A stretch of 64,000 nt of DNA. It comes from Burkholderia sp. BCC0322 (lineage in GTDB: Bacteria; Pseudomonadota; Gammaproteobacteria; Burkholderiales; Burkholderiaceae). Positions within the stretch are counted from its first letter, which is position 1, and each line of letters starts with the position of its first letter. The notes under the pieces were generated by a model. That model searched no databases. It had not been told where the DNA came from and saw only the letters and a list, made by a program, of their open reading frames with translations. The stretch spans positions 885,927-949,926 of the forward strand of contig NZ_CADFDU010000001.1 in the NCBI RefSeq assembly GCF_902833045.1, in the 5' to 3' direction. A program made the position numbers and the translations under genes. Shown piece by piece: positions 1 through 6,600 of this stretch.

Positions 1-40
1 TTCAATGATTCGACGTGGCTACGTGGGCGCACGGTTTCGC

Positions 41-1171
41 TCACCACCCGTAGAAGCGCGGCCACGTTTGCGCGTCGCCGTCGTCGCCGAGCGCCTGATA
101 CTCGGGATGTTGCGCACCGGTGGCACACGCGTGATTCGGCAGAATGCGCAGGCGGGTGCCGATCGGGAACCGTTGCGCGATGTCGGCGTCGGGTGAGCCC
201 ACGCACGACACGATCCCGTGCTCCTGGTTCGCGGCGCTCATCACGTAGTCGCCGAGCACGTCGCCGTGTTCGGTGCAGACCTGCCCGTAGCCGAAGTCGC
301 GCGCCTGACGCTGCGTGCCGCGGTCGCGGCTCATCGCCATCCAGCCCGCGTCGACGATTGCCCAGCCTTTCTCTTCCTGGTGCCCGATGACGGTGGTCAG
401 CACCGATAGTGCGATGTCGGACAGACCGCACACGCCGATGTTGTGCATCACGAGATCGAACATCACGTACACGCCGGCGCGCACCTCGGTCACGCCGTCG
501 AGGTGTTCCGCCGCGAGGGCAGTGGGTGTCGAACCGATGCTCACGACCGGGCAGGGCAGCCCGGCGGCCCGGAGGCGTTCCGCTGCCCGCACGGTGCGGC
601 TGCGTTCCTGCTCGGCGATTGCCGCCAGCGCTTCGGGCGTGTCGTATTCGTAGCTGGAGCCCGCATGCGCGAGCACCCCGCCGAGCACCATCCCGCCGTC
701 GACCAGCGCGCGGCCCACGTCGATCAGCAGGTCGGCGTCGCGCGGAATCCCCGAGCGGTGGCCGTCGACGTCGATCTCGATCCATACGTCGAAGCGCTCG
801 CCTTGCGCGCGCCCGAATTCGGCGATCGCGTGCGCGGCCGCCAGGCTGTCGGCGACCAGCTTCAGGTCGCAACCCTGCCGGCGCAGCGCGAGCGCCTGGC
901 CCAGCTTCGCGGGCACCATGCCGACTGCGTAGACGATGTCGCGGATACCGTGCGCGAAAAACTGTTCGGCTTCCTTGAGCGTCGACACCGTGATGCCCTG
1001 CGCGCCGGCCGCGAGCTGCGCATCGACGACGTGCGCGCATTTGGTGGTCTTGACGTGTGGCCGGAACCTGACGCCGAGCGCGTCCAGATGCGCCTGCATG
1101 CGGCCGATGTTGCGACGCATGCGGCCGACGTCGACCAGGGCGGCCGGGGTGTTGAGGGTTTGAAGATCCAC
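41..1171 (-). CDS. DSD1-family PLP enzyme (D-threonine aldolase / D-serine dehydratase-like)
   Basis: A 376-residue fold-type III PLP enzyme with an N-terminal alanine-racemase-like barrel. The motif RPHVKTTKCAH near residue 40 carries the lysine expected to bind PLP. The C-terminal stretch PNHACAT holds a His-x-Cys pair where this family binds its metal. From family knowledge, His-x-Cys resembles eukaryotic-type D-serine dehydratase, while D-threonine aldolases more often have His-x-Asp. The likely reaction is cleavage or deamination of a D-3-hydroxy-amino acid in the cytoplasm. The start is GTG with only a weak AGAGG upstream. The gene lies 128 bp downstream of a LysR regulator on the same strand. 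The exact substrate is not decidable from sequence. Confidence 0.85.
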   Translation of the reverse strand: MDLQTLNTPAALVDVGRMRRNIGRMQAHLDALGVRFRPHVKTTKCAHVVDAQLAAGAQGITVSTLKEAEQFFAHGIRDIVYAVGMVPAKLGQALALRRQGCDLKLVADSLAAAHAIAEFGRAQGERFDVWIEIDVDGHRSGIPRDADLLIDVGRALVDGGMVLGGVLAHAGSSYEYDTPEALAAIAEQERSRTVRAAERLRAAGLPCPVVSIGSTPTALAAEHLDGVTEVRAGVYVMFDLVMHNIGVCGLSDIALSVLTTVIGHQEEKGWAIVDAGWMAMSRDRGTQRQARDFGYGQVCTEHGDVLGDYVMSAANQEHGIVSCVGSPDADIAQRFPIGTRLRILPNHACATGAQHPEYQALGDDGDAQTWPRFYGW

Positions 1172-1251
1172 GATGCGTTGCCTCTGAGGGTTGCCGATGC
1201 GAACACTGTAGAGGCGTCGACGGGCGCCGTGTTTAACGCACGGCTAATCCG

Positions 1252-1262
1252 GCATTAAATGC
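1252..1262. promoter_or_regulatory. Possible LysR half-site, GCATTAAATGC
   Basis: An 11-bp palindrome GCATTAAATGC sits about 80 bp upstream of the DSD1-type gene. It shares GCATTAA with both arms of the larger palindrome in front of the neighbouring lysR gene (2237-2262). The shared half-site suggests the regulator acts on both promoters. This is inference from sequence similarity only. Confidence 0.35.
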
Positions 1263-1299
1263 GGTTTAATCGACCGGATCGCGCGGGCCGGGGCGCGGC

Positions 1300-2226
1300 T
1301 CATGCGTCGCCGCGCCATGGCGGGGGGCTCAGGAACCGCGTCGCGGCTTCGAGAAACACCCGTTGCCGCGCGGAACGGCCGGTGCGCGATGGCAGCAGCG
1401 CCGTCACCGGCGCGGGCGGCAGCCGCCAGTCGGGCAGTAACCGCACGAGCTTGCCGTTCGCCAGCAGCGGCGCGACGTCCCACTCGGAGCGTTCGAGGAT
1501 CCCGAGCCCGGCGAGCGCCCATTCCGTGATGACGGTGCCGTCGTTGGACGACAGCGCGCCGCTGACGCGGATCACGGTGGACCGTCGCGGCTCGTCCCTG
1601 GCGTTGCCGCCTGGCGAGAAGCGCCATCGCGGGATGTCCTCGTCGTTCTCGCGCAGGCACAGGCAGTCGTAGCGGGCCAGGTCGGACGGATGGTTCAGTT
1701 GCTTGATGCGACGTGCATAGGCCGGGCTCGCGCACAGAAAGCGCTCGTTGGGTGCGAGCGGATATCCGATCCACGACGACGACTTGAGGCTGCCGACATG
1801 GACGACCACGTCGGCGCCCGACGCACTGGTCAACGGGCTCTCCGACAGGTGGAGCGATATTTCCAGCTTCGGGTGCGCGCGTTGCACGTCGCGCACGATC
1901 CGCGCGACGTACTTTCTGCCGAAGCCGAGCGGGGCGACGACGCGCAGTGTGCCCCGGACGTCGCCGTGGTCGCCCGCAATGCTGACCGGCAGCGCCTCCA
2001 CGCGTTCGAGAATGTCGACGGCTTCCTGGTACAGCCGCTGCCCTTCGTCGGTCAACGCGATCCCTTTCGGCTGCCGCACGGCGAGCCGCGCGTTCAATCG
2101 CGTTTCCATCCGCTGCAGGCGAATCGTGACCGCGGGCGGCGTGAGATCTAGCAGCCGTGCGGCCGAGGCCAGCGAGCGCGACGTGCCGATCGCGCGTACG
2201 AGTCGAAGGTCGTCGAGGTCGAGCAT
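1300..2226 (-). CDS. LysR-family transcriptional regulator
   Basis: A 308-residue LysR-type regulator. The winged helix-turn-helix is at residues 1-60 (LRLVRAIGTSRSLASAARLL, then PPAVTIRLQRMETRLNARL), followed by a substrate-binding-like effector domain to the C-terminus. I chose ATG at 2226 (MLDLDDL) because AAGAGA lies 6 nt upstream and the HTH starts at once; a longer frame exists from 2274. It is encoded upstream of and collinear with the D-amino-acid PLP enzyme, its probable target. A perfect inverted repeat in its own leader points to autoregulation. The effector is unknown. Confidence 0.9.
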   Translation of the reverse strand: MLDLDDLRLVRAIGTSRSLASAARLLDLTPPAVTIRLQRMETRLNARLAVRQPKGIALTDEGQRLYQEAVDILERVEALPVSIAGDHGDVRGTLRVVAPLGFGRKYVARIVRDVQRAHPKLEISLHLSESPLTSASGADVVVHVGSLKSSSWIGYPLAPNERFLCASPAYARRIKQLNHPSDLARYDCLCLRENDEDIPRWRFSPGGNARDEPRRSTVIRVSGALSSNDGTVITEWALAGLGILERSEWDVAPLLANGKLVRLLPDWRLPPAPVTALLPSRTGRSARQRVFLEAATRFLSPPPWRGDA

Positions 2227-2236
2227 TTCATGTCTC

Positions 2237-2262
2237 TTAATGCTGGCGTTGCCGAGCATTAA
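2237..2262. promoter_or_regulatory. Inverted repeat TTAATGC-N12-GCATTAA, probable LysR operator
   Basis: Perfect 7-bp arms separated by 12 bp, just upstream of the chosen lysR start. The geometry and T...A outer bases match typical LysR boxes. The GCATTAA half-site recurs at 1252 in front of the downstream enzyme gene. Confidence 0.5.
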
Positions 2263-2423
2263 ACCGCACATCACGCCGCGAATCCATCGGCGCGGCTGCG
2301 GATCGCGGCAAATGCGTGCGATGACACGACCGTATGCGAGCCCGTGTCGGGCCCGACAGGTCGGCCTTTGTCACGCGACGAAAGCGCCGCGCATCGCGTC
2401 ACACCCGGCTGCACGCATTCCCG

Positions 2424-3338
2424 TCAAGCGTTCGGCCCGAAAATCAACGACCGGTGCGCACCGACTCCCGCCGCCACGCCCGACGCCGACGCGAACGTTG
2501 CATTGGTCATCAGGCTCGATGCGTCGCCGGCGGCAAACACGCCGGCGACGCTCGTCTGCTTCCACGCGTCGACGCGAATCGCGATGCCGAGCGGCCCTTC
2601 GTCGAATGCGCAACCGAGCTGCTGCGCGAGATCGCTTGCCATTACCGTGCGCGCGCCGACGAACAGCGCATCGATCGGCACGACCTGCCCGTCGGCTAGC
2701 CGCAATGCTTCGATACGCGGCGCATCGCCGACGATTGCCACGACCGGCGAGCGCTCGATACGCACGCCGCGCGCATCGAGCAACGCGGCCTCTTCGTCGT
2801 TCGCTTCGACCACGCCCTGCGTGAACCACGTCGTCGGGCCCCAGTCCGGAAGCAGGATCGCCTGATGCACGGACAGCGGATGCGTGGCGAGCACGCCGAG
2901 CCGCTGGCCGCTCACCTCGTACCCATGGCAATACGGGCAATGCAGCACGCTGACGCCCCAGCGCTCGGCAAGCCCCGGCAGGGCAGGCAGTTCGTCACGG
3001 ATGCCGGTCGCGAGAATCAGCCGGTCGGCGCTCGCACGGCGGCCGTCGGCCAGCGTCACGTGAAAGCGGCCGTGCGCATCGCGCCCGGCGCTGCGCACGT
3101 CGCCTGCGATCCGCTGGACGGTCGGATACGCGGCGAGTTGCGCGGCGGCTTCGTCGACGATCCGCGCGGGCGGCTTGCCGTCCTGCCCGAGAAAGCCGTG
3201 CGCATGCGCGGCAAAGCGGTTGCGCGGCCGGCCGGCGTCGACCACGAGCACACGGCGGCGCGCCCGCGCAAGCTGCATCGCGGCCGACAGCCCCGCGAAG
3301 CTGCCGCCGATCACGATCACTTCATGATGGTCATGCAT
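2424..3338 (-). CDS. Thioredoxin-reductase-like NAD(P)/FAD-dependent oxidoreductase
   Basis: A 304-residue flavoprotein of the low-molecular-weight thioredoxin reductase family. Residues 7-15 hold the FAD-binding GGSFAGLSA motif. A redox CPYC motif (HCPYCHGYE) lies near residue 135. A C-terminal FAAGDAS motif contacts FAD. The canonical NADPH Rossmann fingerprint is weak (GQRLGVLATHPLSVHQ), which is common in the TrxR-like subfamily that does not necessarily reduce thioredoxin. ATG at 3338 is preferred because AGGAGGGGAG lies upstream; GTG at 3341 is an alternative. It is divergent from an Rrf2 regulator, so redox or nitrosative control is plausible. Confidence 0.88.
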   Translation of the reverse strand: MHDHHEVIVIGGSFAGLSAAMQLARARRRVLVVDAGRPRNRFAAHAHGFLGQDGKPPARIVDEAAAQLAAYPTVQRIAGDVRSAGRDAHGRFHVTLADGRRASADRLILATGIRDELPALPGLAERWGVSVLHCPYCHGYEVSGQRLGVLATHPLSVHQAILLPDWGPTTWFTQGVVEANDEEAALLDARGVRIERSPVVAIVGDAPRIEALRLADGQVVPIDALFVGARTVMASDLAQQLGCAFDEGPLGIAIRVDAWKQTSVAGVFAAGDASSLMTNATFASASGVAAGVGAHRSLIFGPNA

Positions 3339-3409
3339 CACCCGCTCCCCTCCTGAATGTGCGTGAATGACGAACGTGCGCCGATGGCGGCCAATTCATG
3401 GAACACGAG

Positions 3410-3448
3410 AAGTTGCATGATAGGGCGATGGTATCATTCACGCAACTT
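3410..3448. promoter_or_regulatory. Nested inverted repeats in divergent promoter, probable Rrf2 operator
   Basis: Two pairs of arms are nested here: AAGTTGC (3410-3416) with GCAACTT (3442-3448), and ATGATA (3417-3422) with TATCAT (3432-3437). They lie between the TrxR-like gene and the rrf2-like gene, where both promoters must sit. The spacing is asymmetric by 4 bp on one side, so this may be two overlapping sites. Confidence 0.5.
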
Positions 3449-3478
3449 CAAAAGTTTCGAGAGAGGGGAGCACCGCCC

Positions 3479-3919
3479 GTGAGAACCGACAGTCGCTTGT
3501 CGCGCATGCTGCATGCGCTGATCCACCTGGACCAGGCTGACGGCCCGATGACGTCCGAAGCGATCGCGACGATGCTGTGCACGAACCCGGTGGTCGTGCG
3601 GCGCCTGCTCGGCGGCTTGCGCGAGCGTGGCTACGTGCAGTCGGAGAAGGGGCATGGCGGAGGGTGGGCGCTGAGTGTCGCGCTCGACGACATCACGCTG
3701 CTCGACGTCTATCGGGCGGTGGGCGAGCCGCCGCTGTTCTCTGATCTCGTGACCGACGACGAGGCCGGATGCCGGGTCGAGCAGGCCGTCAATGCGCACC
3801 TGTCGGCCACGCTGAAGGAGGCCGAGACGACGCTGCTCGCCCGCTTCGGCGACGTCACGCTCGGCATGCTGTCGCGCGAATTCGACGCGAAGGCGGCCCG
3901 GCGACGCAAGCCGCGCTGA
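3479..3919 (+). CDS. Rrf2-family transcriptional regulator
   Basis: A 146-residue Rrf2 protein. The N-terminal winged helix is clear (RLSRMLHALIHLDQ, then SEAIATMLCTNPVVVRRLL, then the wing KGHGGGWALS). I prefer GTG at 3479, preceded by GAGAGGGGAG. The longer frame from 3398 would run through the inverted-repeat operator and has no family similarity. Only one cysteine (GCRVEQ region, near residue 100) is visible, so an Fe-S cluster of the IscR/NsrR three-cysteine type is unlikely; it may sense oxidation through that residue. It probably represses itself and the divergent flavoprotein. Confidence 0.88.
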   Translation: MRTDSRLSRMLHALIHLDQADGPMTSEAIATMLCTNPVVVRRLLGGLRERGYVQSEKGHGGGWALSVALDDITLLDVYRAVGEPPLFSDLVTDDEAGCRVEQAVNAHLSATLKEAETTLLARFGDVTLGMLSREFDAKAARRRKPR

Positions 3920-4169
3920 CGCGCCGCAGCATGGCGGCCGGGGGCGGCCGACCTGCGATCGGGCACGACCGAAACCCGCGTGCCGCGACGGTCTGTCCCC
4001 CAACTTCTGCCCGGTTCGCCCGCCACAGGGCAAAATACGGGTTTTCCGCACCCGCGAGGGCGCGACCGAATCACGCGCCGGGCGGCGGCAGTGCGCAATC
4101 CGCACGCCGCCGCCGGGCGCCCAGGCAAGATCGCTCGCCATGTCGCGAGCCTAAAGGAGTCCAGACCCC

Positions 4170-4757
4170 ATGCCCGAATCCAACCTGTCCTTCTTCGGCC
4201 GGCTGTCGCTTGCCGTCGGCACGTTCTTCTCCGTGCTCGGCAACCGCGAGTTCGCGGCCGGCGTGCTGCGCGTGCGCGATGGCGCCCCGGCACCGGTCGC
4301 ACCGGCACCCGCTGCCGCCCCGGCCCCGGCGCCTGCCGCCGCGCCCGTGAAGGCGCCGGCGCCCGAGCTGCGCGAAGCGAGCCCGCAGGCCGCGCTGCAA
4401 CTGCTCGGCCTGCTGCAGCGCGATGCGCGCTTCATCGACTTCGTCGAGGAAGACATCGCCGGCTACGCGGACGCCGACATCGGCGCGGCCGCGCGCCTCG
4501 TGCACGACGGCTGCCGCGCCGCGCTGCGCGAACACTTCACGATCGTGCCGGTGCGCGACGAAGCCGAAGGCAGCCGCGTGACGCTGCCGGCCGGCTTTGA
4601 CGCAACGGCCGTGCGCGTGACGGGCAACGTGGTCGGTTCCGCGCCGTTCACGGGCACGGTCAGCCATCGCGGCTGGCGCGTGGCCGACGTGCGCCTGCCG
4701 AAGCTGACGGGCAGCCACGACGCCTCGGTCGTCGCACCGGCGGAGGTGGAACTGTGA
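4170..4757 (+). CDS. DUF2760 domain protein of the Hsp70 operon
   Basis: A 195-residue protein starting at ATG with AAAGGAG 10 nt upstream. The N-terminus (residues 5-35) is hydrophobic and amphipathic. A proline/alanine-rich linker follows at about residues 42-65. The DUF2760 domain starts near residue 72 (ASPQAALQLLGLLQRDARF) and runs to the end. The function is unknown, but the family is commonly found directly upstream of Hsp70-like genes, as here, where it overlaps the next gene by 4 nt (GTGA). The arrangement suggests a dedicated partner or cofactor of the two chaperone-like proteins. Confidence 0.85.
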   Translation: MPESNLSFFGRLSLAVGTFFSVLGNREFAAGVLRVRDGAPAPVAPAPAAAPAPAPAAAPVKAPAPELREASPQAALQLLGLLQRDARFIDFVEEDIAGYADADIGAAARLVHDGCRAALREHFTIVPVRDEAEGSRVTLPAGFDATAVRVTGNVVGSAPFTGTVSHRGWRVADVRLPKLTGSHDASVVAPAEVEL

Positions 4758-6595
4758 GCGATCCGCGCTATTCGATCGGCATCGATCTCGGTACGACCCA
4801 CTGCGCGCTGTCGTACGTCGACAGCGCCGCGAGCGACGGCGAAACCATCACACAGCAGGTGCTGCCGATTGCGCAGCTCACCGCGCCCGGCGCGCTGGAA
4901 TCGCGCGACCTGCTGCCGTCGTTCCTCTACCTGCCGCATGAAAGCGAACTCACGCAGGGCGACCTGACGCTGCCGTGGACGGCCTCGCGCGGCTTCGCGG
5001 TCGGCGAGATGGCGCGCACGCGCGGCGCCGGCACGCCGATCCGCCTCGTGTCGAGCGCGAAGAGCTGGCTGTGCCACCCGGGCGTCGACCGCCGCGCGGC
5101 GATCCTGCCGAGCGATGCGCCGCCGGAGGTGTCGCGCGTGTCGCCGCTGGAAAGCTCGATCCGCTACCTGACACACCTGCGCGAAGCGTGGGACCACGCG
5201 CATCCCGACGCGCCGTTCGCCGACCAGGACGTGACGGTCACGATCCCCGCATCGTTCGACCCGGCCGCACGCGAACTGACGGCCGAGGCCGCACGCGCCG
5301 CCGGCTACTCGCGCATGACGTTGCTCGAGGAGCCGCAGGCCGCGCTCTACAGCTGGATCCAGAAGAGCCAGGGTGGCTGGCGCAAGCAGGTGCAGGTCGG
5401 CGACCTGATCCTGTGCGTCGACGTCGGCGGCGGTACGACCGACCTGTCGCTGATCGCGGTGGTCGAGCGCGAAGGCAATCTCGAACTGCATCGCGTGGCG
5501 GTCGGCGAGCACATCCTGCTCGGCGGCGACAACATGGACCTCGCGCTTGCGCACGTGGTGGCCCGCAAGCTCGCGCAGCAGGGCACGCAGGCCGACCCGT
5601 GGCAACTGCGCGCGCTCACGTATGCGTGCCGTTCCGCGAAGGAAACGCTGCTGTCCGACCCGACGGCCGACGCAGTGCCGCTCGTCGTGCCGAGCCGCGG
5701 CTCGAAGCTGATCGGCGGGTCGATCCGCACGGAGCTCACACGCGCGGAACTCACGCAGACGATCCTCGAAGGCTTCTTCCCGCAGGTGGACGCAGCCGCG
5801 CGCCCGGTGAGCCGCGCGCGCGTCGGCCTGACGCAGCTCGGCCTGCCGTATGCGCAGGACGCGGGCATCACGCGCCATCTCGCGGCGTTCCTCGGCCGCC
5901 AGGTTGCGGCGCTCGACTCGCTCGAAGGCGTGCAGCGCACGCTGCCGCAGGGCGCGACGTTCCTGCATCCGACGGCCGTGCTGTTCAACGGCGGCGTGTT
6001 CAAGTCGACGCTGCTCACGCAGCGCGTGCTCGATACGCTCAACAGCTGGCTCGACGCCGAAGGCGCGCCGCCCGCGCGCCTGCTCGAAGGCGCGGATCTC
6101 GATCTCGCGGTCGCGCGTGGTGCCGCGTACTACGGCTACGTGAAACGCGGCCGTGGCGTGCGCATTCGCGGCGGCACGGCGCGCGCGTACTACGTCGCGA
6201 TCGAGTCGGCGATGCCTGCGGTGCCGGGGCTCGAACCGCCGGTGCAGGCGCTGTGCGTCGCGCCGTTCGGGATGGAGGAAGGCTCGGACGCGGCGCTGCC
6301 GCCGCAGGAGTTCGGCCTCGTCGTCGGCGAACCGGTGCAGTTCCGCTTCTTCGGCTCGTCGGTGCGCCGCCAGGACCAGGTCGGCACGCTGCTCGACTAC
6401 TGGTCGCCTGAAGAGCTGCAGGAACTGGAAGAAATCCAGGCGACGCTGCCCGCCGAAGGGCGCACCGTCGGCGAGGTCGTGCCAGTGAAGCTGCACGCGC
6501 GCGTGACCGAAGCCGGCACGCTCGAACTCGAGGCGATCCCGAGCGGCACGAACGAGCGCTGGAAGGTCGAGTTCGACGTGCGCGGCGCCGCCTGA
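4754..6595 (+). CDS. Hsp70-family protein, DnaK-like ATPase paralogue 1
   Basis: A 613-residue Hsp70-like protein. The N-terminal phosphate-1 motif IGIDLGTTHCALSYVD is at residues 8-23. The phosphate-2 motif CVDVGGGTTDLSLI is near residue 220, and an adenosine-region motif LFNGGVFKST is near residue 413. The C-terminal beta domain is shortened compared with DnaK, and no lid helices or EEVD-type tail are evident. GTG start, coupled to the upstream DUF2760 gene by a 4-nt overlap with GGAGGTGG as ribosome site. No DnaJ or GrpE gene is nearby, so it is probably a specialised Hsp70 rather than the housekeeping chaperone. Confidence 0.9.
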   Translation: MSDPRYSIGIDLGTTHCALSYVDSAASDGETITQQVLPIAQLTAPGALESRDLLPSFLYLPHESELTQGDLTLPWTASRGFAVGEMARTRGAGTPIRLVSSAKSWLCHPGVDRRAAILPSDAPPEVSRVSPLESSIRYLTHLREAWDHAHPDAPFADQDVTVTIPASFDPAARELTAEAARAAGYSRMTLLEEPQAALYSWIQKSQGGWRKQVQVGDLILCVDVGGGTTDLSLIAVVEREGNLELHRVAVGEHILLGGDNMDLALAHVVARKLAQQGTQADPWQLRALTYACRSAKETLLSDPTADAVPLVVPSRGSKLIGGSIRTELTRAELTQTILEGFFPQVDAAARPVSRARVGLTQLGLPYAQDAGITRHLAAFLGRQVAALDSLEGVQRTLPQGATFLHPTAVLFNGGVFKSTLLTQRVLDTLNSWLDAEGAPPARLLEGADLDLAVARGAAYYGYVKRGRGVRIRGGTARAYYVAIESAMPAVPGLEPPVQALCVAPFGMEEGSDAALPPQEFGLVVGEPVQFRFFGSSVRRQDQVGTLLDYWSPEELQELEEIQATLPAEGRTVGEVVPVKLHARVTEAGTLELEAIPSGTNERWKVEFDVRGAA

Positions 6596-6600
6596 GCGCG

